In this document: piece after piece, positions 54,399 to 64,000 of the stretch
Layout: each line of letters begins with the position of its first letter
Position numbering within the stretch: the first letter of the stretch is position 1
Origin: Tubiluchus corallicola
Lineage: Eukaryota > Priapulida > Priapulimorpha > Priapulimorphida > Tubiluchidae
NCBI GenBank assembly: GCA_030141605.1
Contig: JAQGDQ010000151.1
Location: 372,001-436,000 of the forward strand
DNA: 64,000 bases
Reading direction: 5' to 3'
Notes under the pieces: model-generated
The model's database searches: none
What the model was told of the DNA's origin: nothing
The model's input: the letters and a program-made list of their open reading frames with translations, nothing else
Position numbers and translations under genes: made by a program

Positions 54399-56590
54399 TC
54401 AATTTACGAAAAGATCATTTTGGGTTAGTTCTTTTACAATATCTATATACATTTTCATTATATTAGTATCTCTCTTTCTGTAAACGGTCCGAATATTATT
54501 ATTTTCTAAGCCGCGCTCGAGATTCACTCTTATATCTTGTCTAACAAATGGTAACGGACAATGAAAAATTAAATGTTCTGGGGTTTGACAGCCCAAACCG
54601 CAAACACACAGATCTGAATCAGTTATCCCTATCCTGTATTTAAATGATATGCAGCCTCTTCCAAGTAGAAGAGCCAACGCACTTGTTTCTATAAATCTGT
54701 CATATTTACTATATCTAATGGTGTTGTAAATACAGGAATTATCTTTCGCGGATTACCGGTCAACTGGTTTACATGTTGTATTTTTCGACTCCATAAAACT
54801 TTGATGTATTTATCCACTTCATTTTTATTATATTTGACGTTTGTATTGTCCAAATTACCGACCGTTAACGTATCATTTCGGGCAATTTCTACACCTTTTG
54901 TAATCTTTAAAAGCAATTTAGCTTTTGTTATGTGACTAGCCAAAAATGATTAAAGTAAGGGCCCAGATTACGCAGCTGATCAATAAGTTGAATTTCACAC
55001 CTAACTACATCATCCTCTGGTTTATCTAACGCTTTCATTAAAAATTTGCTGACAATAGACGAGAACTGTATATCGATTGGGGGTAAACCACATATTAATT
55101 CTAATTCAGTTTTAGGCGGACTGTATTTAACGTCAACGGCTGTTTTGAGTATATCATATATAAGGTCGTCGAAAGCCCGTATTTTTGAATCTAGCCAGGA
55201 TGTAGCGGCATACAATAACGAGTGACATTAACTAACAATGGTTTTAGCTAAAGCAGCTATCGTGGCTATCTTTAATCGTTTATATTTAAGACAGAATTTT
55301 TTGATTTTATGCCATTCATTCCAGGCTTTCTGTCTCGTAGTAGTTACTTGCGCCTCAAATTTATGTTCGTAATCAACATTTAATCCTAATACGTTAGTTC
55401 CATTCACATATTTAATTGGTTCATTTCCAAACATTAGATTTGGGGGGTTTGGCTCGTATTTTAACTGCAATGAGTTTTTGCACATTATGGCTTCTGTTTT
55501 ATTTTCGGCGCAGGTAATATTCATACGCCACATGTTACACCACTTAAACAAATTAACACATTGCTCTTGTGCTGCTATATAAGCTTCATTCATAGTCCTG
55601 CCTGCTGCTAGAAATGTGCTGTCGTCGGCATATTTAATTTATGAAAGTTATCTGTCTCAATTGTTTGCAACATATCCGAAACATAGAACACAAATAAAAT
55701 TGGGGACAGCGCAGAACCTTGGGGGTAACCCTTTTTCGACAGGTGATTATTAACTTTTAAACAAATTTTGCGGTCTCTTAGAAATGCGTCCACGAGGTCC
55801 AAGATGTTGCCCCGTAAGCTTTTGTCATACAACTTCGAGATTACACCATCTAACCATACACTGTCGAATGCTTTTTCAAAGTCGCAAAACACTGCAATGC
55901 AGCCTCTTTTCTCGATTAGTTTACTTTGTAGTTTTGAAATTAGTCTCGTCAGATAACGGGCTGTACTACCTCCTGGTCGAAATCCTTCTTGCTCAACATC
56001 TAACAAGTTATTTTCACTAAGAAACAATCGCAATCTGTTTTCTAGAAGCTTTTCAGTCAGTGTGCTAAAATAGGAAGTAATTGTAATCTGCCTATAGTTA
56101 TTGGAGTCACTGTAATTATCCTTAGCTGGTTTCTTGAAGAACACAACCTTTGCATTTTGCCATGGCCACACATTTTGTTCTAAACATATATTTACTAAGT
56201 TCATAAATGTTGCTTTGGCCCAAAAGCCCATGTGACGAATCATCCGTGAATGGCATCCTTCGGTATCAATACTTTTGTTATACATTTATGTGCTCTTTAT
56301 TGCTTTATCAACTTCATCCATTGTGAAGTTATCATTGACCCACAGACGTTCGTTGGGTTGTGGAAGGGGTCGTTGGTTGAAATGGCATACTTCATTAAAC
56401 CATGCTTGGTCGAATATGGGAGCCACTAAAGAACGTTTTGTACAATATGTCACTTTTATCACTATCGTCAATATAATATTTGTTTTGGTATTTCAAAGTT
56501 TCAATGCGCACATCCGATTTCTCTCCGAAAAGTTTACTCTGCATTTTCCAAAATGTTTTACTTTGCGCAATGTTTAAATTGGCTGTGTGT
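54399..56590 (-). pseudogene. broken LINE ORF2 (jockey-like reverse transcriptase)
   Basis: Read on minus from 56590 to 54399. A linker (SKTFWKMQSKLF, then NFTMDEVDKAIKS) comes first. RT follows at 56285-55608 with RTs 1-5 recognisable: FKKP, FRPGGSTARYLTRL, FCDFEKAFDSVW (motif A) and PQGSALSPILFVFYVSDML (motif B). The catalytic KYADDSTF box lies at about 55630 in a different frame (one-base shift). The thumb continues at 55593-54690, and a Cys-rich C-terminal segment (CVCGLGCQTPEHLIFHC) at 54677-54399. At least one early in-frame stop (about 56286) and frameshifts near 56400, 55625, 55220, 54940 and 54685 inactivate it. The endonuclease is missing. The C-terminal motif and RT style favour the jockey/I/CR1 group, different from the LINE at 24.9-26.9 kb. 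Confidence 0.88.
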
Positions 56591-56602
56591 TCTCATTTAC
56601 CC

Positions 56603-56611
56603 GAGAGAGAG

Positions 56612-56698
<87 letters not shown>
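56603..56698. repeat. (GA)n microsatellite
   Basis: About 96 bp of GA repeats with one extra-A interruption, directly abutting the 5' end of the broken LINE. Confidence 0.97.
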
Positions 56699-56700
<2 letters not shown>

Positions 56701-58022
56701 CGCTGATTTCTTCCAAATGAAGCTGAACATACATTTTCAATTTCTTGCAACGTTATGTTAGACAAAAACGCTAGTTTCTCGGCTTGTGCGCTCACAAAAT
56801 AACACATTCGAATAAATTCGATTGTTCAAATAGCACGGTCATGTATACAGAAGAAATTTATGACTTAGGTTGAGCATATAAAGTTGGATTAAAAAGACGA
56901 AAGGTTATTTTGTGTACTCAAGCCGGCAATTCTGCGAAGGAGACACATAAGAAGAAACGAGGAACTTGAAGAAAATGGCTAAAGGTGAACGTCTAAAAGT
57001 GTCATAGAGAAAGAAAATAATACATACTTAAGTGAAATTGTGCTTACTTGTTCTGCTACATTGAACTTGTTATCATGTTGCCACGGTAATGCTAATATCG
57101 CGTAAAACTGCACTAATTTTCTGTCAATTCTGCAAGATCAGAAGTAAATGAGATTAAATGTAATTACTGTATATAATAATGCAAAAAATAAAATAGTGAC
57201 AATGAAATTGCAAATCTAGCTGTCGGTGACACTTACGTGCAATAATAATTAAGAAACCATGTGCTAACATATTAACTTTTGAAACAGTTTTAGGTGAGAC
57301 GCATTGCCAACTAGCCTTTATGTATTTAATATTTAATGTATCTGACACCTGCATGTATATTACTGCCTGATTACATTTTGATATTGAGTAATTTCATAAG
57401 CTAACTAGCATACGTCTTACATAAAACCGGGTAAAAAATTAACAATTTACTGTTTGCTTATTTAGCTAAAAATATTAAGTGATTTTCAGGGGGATATGTT
57501 GACGAACGGCGAGCCATTGTTTTTTAAAATAAGGCCCAATTCTCTGCATATGGACTGGGTTTCACGATAGCAGAGCTATATATCTTGGCTCTCTGTCTCT
57601 CCCATATCGCAGTCAGTACAGGCTAAGCAATAAATTTCTGTTAAGTGTAAATATTTACCTAGAGGCCAAACTGACTGTATCGTTAATGACAACAACACAA
57701 ATCATGGCGGCTGTAAACTAAGCCGACTATTTAGCTACTTAAGGACACTGGTTGATTTCTGTCAAAAGCCTTTGTTGTAAGTTGTAACCTACTGCGATTG
57801 TGAGCTATGCTAAATGAGCCAGAATTATGTATAAACGTAGAACACATGAACGTAGATCGAAACTGCACACAAATGCACGTATGTCATATCGCGATAACGA
57901 CTGTTTTGAAGTTCTCATAATAAATGCCTACAAAATTACAGTGAAACTTAAGAGCTTCTAGTGAAATCTTCCAATGAGATGCAGGTGTACATAGTAAATG
58001 TGCAATAGCCATTTAGTGCACA
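56699..58022. other. intergenic, nothing recognised
   Basis: AT-rich DNA. There are two tiny ATG-initiated frames at 56976 and 57703. The second (ATGGCGGCTGTAAACTAA) is immediately terminated. There is no supported gene. Confidence 0.35.
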
Positions 58023-58207
58023 ATCTCTCGCTATTTCTTTCTCTTTCCCTTCCTCTTCTCTTTCCCTCTTTGTTTCTTTTCCTCTCTCTCCCCCACTCTT
58101 TTCCCCTGTCCTTTGTCTCTTTCCTTCTCTGTCTTTATCCGTCTCCTCTCTCTCCCTCTTTCCTCTCACCCTTTCTCTCTAGTCGTTTCCTCTCTCTTTT
58201 TCTCTTT

Positions 58208-58251
<44 letters not shown>
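58023..58251. repeat. CT-rich tract ending in (CT)n
   Basis: About 230 bp of pyrimidine-rich sequence on +, ending in about 36 bp of pure CT. Leu/Ser-rich ORFs over it are artefacts. Confidence 0.9.
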
Positions 58252-59336
58252 AGAAAGGATGCACACTGTATATTCAGCTTGTTTAAACGCAAGTACATGT
58301 TTTCCTTTCAGGCTTTAATTTAATCCTACAACGAAATATTGGAAAATCTTTCTATGTGTTAGGACGAATAAAACAATATTTGTGTACCATTAAATCTTGT
58401 TTTGATCGAAGATTTATGCAGCAGATTGTTCTGAAGTCGTTTCAGCGTTATTCGTTGTAGAATAAGCACACAGACATATCGCTGGAAAAGATACAGAATT
58501 TGAAAAAAAAGAATCACCCGGTTTCAAATATAGTATCCATGTTTATTTTTAAATCTAACTGAATATGATAAGTCAGCAGATTAGCTTTCTCTTTCTCTGG
58601 CACCTTTTAAGAATAAAACTAAATATCGGAATTAATGGACCCATTTTCAAGGTCGAGGTTCGAGGTTAGTCCTGTCGCGCGTCCTTATCGTCATCGTCAT
58701 TGTCGTCGTCGTCGTCGTTGTTGTTGTGGAGACAGGCAAAAATCAGACCACAGTTCTGCATGCAGTTGTATGTTTTGCTGAACACTCAATAATGATAGTA
58801 AGTTTATTTGTCATCTTTAGAGCCAAAAGGTCGAGTTACAGCACAGCACAAATTTACAAAACGTAACATTTTTTAAAAGAATAAGCAAAGTAGAACACAC
58901 AACACTATTACATCTACTCAACAGGAATAGATCCAAGTTGAAATTTTTTGTGAAAGAAACGCCAACTTACTTGCGGAAAATGAGTAATAATTTGACTCTT
59001 GTTTACGATACTGATTAAGTCTGCTAACCGCGCGTTCAGATTAGAAGCTATGATATTTAAAATCACACTGAAGCAGAACTGATAAATGCCTGTTAAAAAC
59101 TTATAGTAATATATTAAACGTAAGCTGATAAGCTTTAGCCTGTAGTGCTTATTAAGTGTATAATTGTTAAACGTGAAGCCACTGACCCTTACTAGTTGAT
59201 CACTCGCTAAAACTAATTGAACAGATGAGGTTTCTTATTTGAAACAACAGGTAGCTAGCAAGCTTAACAGTTGCAACACCTATAAGGTGAGATTATTTCA
59301 GTAGCGAAATGTAACAATGAAACGTTCAGATTCTCA
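58252..59336. other. intergenic with short (GTC)n
   Basis: No gene was found. A (GTC)n/(GTT)n microsatellite of about 40 bp lies at 58688-58727. Confidence 0.4.
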
Positions 59337-59337
59337 A

Positions 59338-59432
<95 letters not shown>
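59337..59432. repeat. (GA)n microsatellite
   Basis: About 95 bp of GA repeats followed by a doubled GGGTA. Confidence 0.97.
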
Positions 59433-59435
<3 letters not shown>

Positions 59436-59756
59436 GGGTAGGGAGAGACGATTTTGATACATCCTGAAAGAGATACTAGCGATGGAGAGTCAGACGTTCC
59501 TATATCTTAAGTAGTTTATCACAAAATTTTTTGGCGTTATTCTTTTATCTTTATGCCTATATTGATACTCAGAGTGCAGTTTAAGCATACTGCTGTACAA
59601 TTTAATCTGTAGTTTACAGTTTGCAACATTCAAGAGCTAAAAATTGTGAGCCGTTGAATTGATTTCTAACATCGCAGGACGAAATAGTCTTCTGACGCGC
59701 ATTCAATTTGGCTTTTTATTTTAAAAAAGTCAGAGTTCGAAGTGTCTGTCATTCAG

Positions 59757-60168
59757 AAGAACTACCGACATCATATCTTTGAGTATATTCGCAAAGCTTA
59801 AAAGGTCGATGTCGCAACAAGTTGCGGTGAGACTGAGACAAAAGAAGAGTGCTAACGTTTGCAAAGAAGACCACTCTTTGGATAGTCCGTCACGGGTTTT
59901 ACAAAACTTACAGCTTGTCTGCAATTATGGCTTGCCAAAGAATTGCACACACCGCAAAGTTTGTTTAACATCCGCAAAATCCAGAGAATTTTCTCGAAAA
60001 CTCACCGAGACAGTGGAGCTCTCTTCACCAAACTTTGATTTAAGCGCCTCAATGTACAGAACGGCTTCACAACGTCAATCTGATTGGAAAAACTGTGAAA
60101 AGATCCCGCCTAGGAAAGTATACGTTACTGAAATAATAATTACTGGTGCAATTATTGCTGACTGCTGA
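59757..60168 (+). CDS. hypothetical exon/ORF, low confidence
   Basis: An open frame of about 137 codons with a good acceptor at its left end (TCTGTCATTCAG, AG at 59755-59756). It has possible donors after VA (GCG/GTGAGA, near 59827) and after PPRK (AAA/GTATAC, near 60116). The peptide (SIFAKLKRSMSQQVAVRL, then SREFSRKLTETVELSSPNF) is basic, Ser-rich and soluble-looking, with no domain I recognise. It has no obvious ATG near the left end. It could be an internal exon of an unknown gene or chance. Confidence 0.25.
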
Positions 60169-60611
60169 TTTAAGATATTGTTTTGTTGAAATACGCTTAC
60201 CAATTAAAAGGAAAAGAAAAGAAAAATGCTTATCTTTAATTTTAAAGGTTACCAACAAACCGATATAATAATGAGCTTACGTCACATTAATCATAGTAAA
60301 CAACTTATATGCTTTGTTGGAAATAATAAGTTTTGTTGATTAATGACATTACGCATTTTGAATACGCGTGTAGGTTGACTTAAAATTATAGTGTATCTAA
60401 ACCCGCAGTTTACCTACAAAGAAATCATTCTCATTCAAGTATACTGCCGAACTAATTTAGCACTTTTATCCGCGAGTACTAGCGTCTTGAGTTCATTCTA
60501 AGTAATCTTTTCATTCCGTTAGGCATCCAGTTTTACACTAATTTTCTTGTCGAGTAACAAACGCAGAGGGTTAGGGTAGCTTAAAACTTAAAGGGCAGAT
60601 ATTTGAGGTAG

Positions 60612-60947
60612 GGTGGGAGCTTGGAAAGTGGTGTGGTGAACCTTGGTCTAAAGGCCAAGGACAGCGGTCAGTTTTTTCGATTGCCATTATTAAACTGCTC
60701 CTAGCGCTTTGAGTTTAATTCGTTCAATTTTTATAAGTATTTGGGTAATGTGGGGCAGATGTATAGCCGGGCTTTTAAAAAGCCGATAAGATTGGGCGCG
60801 CTTTCAATTCATGTTAATTCGCGAACACAGAGGGATATACACGCAAAACTCAAAAGTGCCTCAAAAACTCAAACCTGGTGTAGAGGCGTTAAAAGTGGTG
60901 TGATGAACAGCGACCTCTGTCCAAAGGTCAAGGACACTGGGCATCAG
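60612..60947 (+). repeat. diverged direct repeat with coding-like similarity
   Basis: Copy 1 (60612-60671) and copy 2 (60882-60947) share AAAGTGGTGTG[GA]TGAAC and AAAGG[CT]CAAGGACA[GC] blocks. In the same relative frame they read SGVVNLGLKAKDSGQ and SGVMNSDLCPKVKDTGHQ. Copy 2 is inside an ORF (60741-61016, 91 codons). It is either a dispersed repeat or two related small exons. The function is unknown. Confidence 0.45.
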
Positions 60948-61016
60948 ATGCAAACACAATCACTGCGTTATCTGAATTCTTTCAGTCTTGACAGTGTTTA
61001 CAGGCCTAAATCTTAG

Positions 61017-64000
61017 AATGCCCATTCGAGAATGAAGTTAAAGGTAACCTTGTACTTAATACTGTTTGCACTATTTAACGCTTTTTATGCTCAGTTTTAT
61101 ATTTGACAGAGAAATGTAGTGCTTTTTAGATAAACCAAAATGAAGATAACATTTTAGTAAGGGGTTAAAAACGCGAAATAGTAAAATAAAACAGCTTGCT
61201 GTGTAGTTCAGAATGTAACATATCTACACCTTCCTTTGTGGTACTTCGCAGCAAAATCAACAATATTTTGTGTCGTGTTTTGTCATAGTGCTGAAATCGC
61301 AGTAAAACCATTATAGCAATGATAACAATAGGGCAAAAATTATCCGTAATTTTCAACAATAAAGACATATTGCACATTAAGAACCTGTCCTTTTATGCAT
61401 CAATAAATCCCATCGTTTGGTCCGTTAGTTACGTCGCAAGCTGAATGTTTTTGGTTTTTTAGACTAGCAATCAGCTTGCACTGAAGCTGGTCGTATCTAA
61501 TATTATCATAATTTTTCAATTATATATGCGTCCCCTAACAGAGCAAAGACAGTATACAGCTTCCATAATGTCATTTCCTGATTATGAGAAGCTATACAGA
61601 AATGACCAAATGAGAAAATAAATCACTGCTTATATTCTAATGCCGTGGATAGTGTCATTTAAATTGGCACTGTAGTCGTTAAAAGATATTGTTTGTAAAG
61701 CCGTCCATATAAATAGCGAAAATTGACTGTTTGCGTGCTGTAACGCTGCAGCTGCATTTCATGAAATTTATCGCCTTCATAACTTCAAATTCTGCCATTT
61801 ATTAACAGATCTAATTGCGTCGTATGTTCCGTGATGCGACTTTTCATCTAATATTATTCACATTTGTGCTGTTTTTGTTGTTTTTGATTTTGTTTTGACG
61901 GGCAGTTCGACCTTCAGCTAATTACAGTGACTTCCAACAATCCCAAGGGTAGAAATCTATCTGGTTTATGTTTTTTGCACTTACAATAGAGTAGAATCAT
62001 TATTGTTACGTAGAGATAAAATGTGAAAGATGTTAAAGTTTATTATTCATGGTGGACAAAAAAGTTGCTTTGGATGACAGTTGTTAAATTTTACAAGGAC
62101 TTTACGTGCAATTTTAGTCTTGAGTTAGTAGAAAGGCTTATATTACGTATTTTGAGACAGAAAAAGAATATTGCGTGATTGTGTCTTGTTTTTTTGATAT
62201 GTCTAATATGTATTTGACTTATCATTTGTTAAATTATACTTATGGACTTTTTTCATCTATCACAAAAGTCTGCAATTGATGTACAAGACCATTGTAAGGT
62301 TTGTGACGTTTAGCTGCGATACTGACGTAATCGTTGCGCATATTAGTAATACTTCAGTAGATATGAAACAAAAACTACCAATCATTGCTCGCACGTGAGA
62401 GCTTATAAATATTTTCGTCTGTATGCACCTAGGTTATAACCTGACGATTGTGCACTAACTACTGATTTATGCGTTTGCTGTGTGATTTACTAGTTTGTCA
62501 TGTACGTCGCTGGCATTTACGTGGTTTATTAATCACTGTTCGTGGCAAAAAGCCAATAACATTTGCCTAGTTATCACAGTATTTGGATCTTTATTCAGCG
62601 ACGCAGTGTCCCAGTGCGACCATTATTTCTAGGTGCATTGCACACTGGGAAATGTTATGGATGTCCAGTGACGTCACAGCGACACGAATGGCGGCATTAA
62701 ATAATACTGATTAAAAGTGTTAATACGTGGTGGATTTCTCAGGACAGTTATTTAGACGATACTGATGACAATAACGGCAACAGCAATAGCGTCAAAGACG
62801 ATGATGGTTTGATAAAATTAACAAATTAAAGCTGACAAAATCTGGACGTCACGTACACGAAAACACACAAAATTTATCCCAATAACAAGAACACAAGTAA
62901 CGATAGTGACTAAAACTAATAAAAGGAGCCAGCCGTACTAACAGTGTGGTGCTCAGTGAACTCTTTGGATGTGTACGGCAGATGGTAGCGCCATCCAATG
63001 ACAAATAATGTGAAACAGTGTTACTTTGGAAAGCTTTAATAGCTTGAGAATGCTATCAAAAGCTGAAATTTATTTCAGAAATAACGAGAAAATGTTTTTA
63101 TTCTGTTTGAAATATGCGCTTTTCGAGTTTTTAGCAATAATAATATCAGTTAATATATCGCCCAAGATCTTTCACATGGTCAATTTGTCAAATGGCATGA
63201 TAATCCAAATGTGAAAAAGTTTGCACGCTAAATTCATTTCATCTGCAAAGAGAAATCAACAGTCAAACTATTGTAATCCAACGGTATTATCCCTAACAAA
63301 ACCATTTAAGTACCAACGGCAAGATTTTCAAATCTAATAACTTACGTGTAAACCGCAAAAGTGCTGATATTAGGAAGGAAATATCACCTTTGCCGTGTAT
63401 TCAGTTTGTCTAGTGGCTTGCCAAGCTTTCAGAATTGGAACAAAAACTTTAGAAGCAATACGCAAAATTGTGGGAAGGACAAATTCGATAATGCAATTTG
63501 CAGATACGGTTGTCATAAAAATGAGAGAAAAACTATTTTATTCATCGTTTGATCAAATATTAATGCTTGCAAGTTTGGCTACTCTCTTCTCATGCGATCT
63601 GAATGGTTGCATTTGAGTCAAGTTTGAAAATTTTACGTATCTGCGTTAGAATTGCACTTGTTCCTACTACAAGTCCGCAAATCGTGTAAAATAATTTTAT
63701 TTGGCCAACCACTCATCCAGGAGGGTTTGCAAATATATGGATCATTTGCAAAGTCTACATTTATTAAAAATTTGCATGTCGCAAATTAGTGGATAATCGT
63801 TAGTCATATGTTTTGTAGGAATAATCATTACTTACTAAATAGAGGGTTTACTCTAGTGTTACTTTATTCACCTATATAATCGCAAAAATAATGACTACAG
63901 TTTGGGTTACTCGCTTTCGAACAACTCTATAACGCGGTTCAGTTCGCCGTGTTGTTCCCGTTGTTCCTGTAATACAAAACTTTGCCATTTTTCTCCTTGT
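61017..64000. other. intergenic to window end, no supported gene
   Basis: AT-rich sequence. ORFs at 63026-63214 and 63361-63616 lack recognisable motifs. The latter follows an acceptor-like TTGCCAAGCTTTCAG at about 63419-63433 but leads nowhere. Confidence 0.35.

Noticed and set aside
56480-56807. RERERE / SLSLSL ORFs
   Set aside because: Caused by the (GA)n microsatellite.

Overview
The window is AT-rich metazoan nuclear DNA. The genes are split by GT-AG introns and separated by kilobases of non-coding sequence full of microsatellites and retrotransposon remnants. The protein content is animal-specific: an ASXL PHD finger, LNX, FAM110, a CUB receptor and a 26/29-kDa-type cathepsin. There is no sign of vertebrate-style gene structure. 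I read it as an invertebrate animal and cannot resolve the phylum. No operons, CRISPR arrays, rRNA genes or intact tRNA genes were seen. All gene models come from homology remembered from the families plus hand-traced splice sites, not from alignments or transcripts.

Layout. (1) 1-1503 (+): the 3' end of an ASXL (Additional sex combs-like) gene with its C-terminal PHD finger, 3'UTR and poly(A) signal. (2) 2.4-9.0 kb (-), convergent with ASXL: a complete or nearly complete eight-exon gene for a secreted papain-family protease of the 26/29-kDa / counting-factor-associated protein D type. An intron carries a foldback transposon-like element. (3) 12.07-12.83 kb (+): a stand-alone 253-codon ORF with a LINE ORF1-like RNA-binding segment. 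(4) 13-18 kb: gene-poor, with a 72-bp minisatellite and an 820-bp inverted-repeat element whose arms are built of degenerate telomere-like (TTAGGG) repeats. (5) 19.0-20.8 kb (+): an LNX-type E3 ubiquitin ligase (RING, TRAF-type zinc fingers, four PDZ domains) in one coding exon. (6) 24.4-30.6 kb (+): a four-exon FAM110 homologue. Its second intron holds a broken minus-strand LINE, itself interrupted by a solo LTR with a clear target-site duplication. (7) 34.1-38.3 kb (-): a five-exon gene for a single-pass membrane receptor with signal peptide, one CUB domain, acidic stalk, transmembrane helix and a tyrosine-motif-rich tail. (8) 38.4-64 kb: essentially intergenic. It holds a LINE 3' end, a TTAA-flanked MITE candidate, a second broken LINE (54.4-56.6 kb, -), large dinucleotide and tetranucleotide arrays, and a few weak coding candidates.

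The neighbouring genes do not form a pathway: chromatin (ASXL), extracellular or lysosomal proteolysis, ubiquitin signalling and scaffolding (LNX), centrosome/spindle (FAM110) and cell-surface signalling (CUB receptor). The most interesting items are the CUB receptor with its thrice-repeated Y-x-Y-x-x-hydrophobic tail motif, the LNX homologue lacking the Numb-binding NPxY linker, the telomere-like inverted-repeat element, and the nested LINE/solo-LTR insertion. I did not find anything I would call a new multi-gene system.
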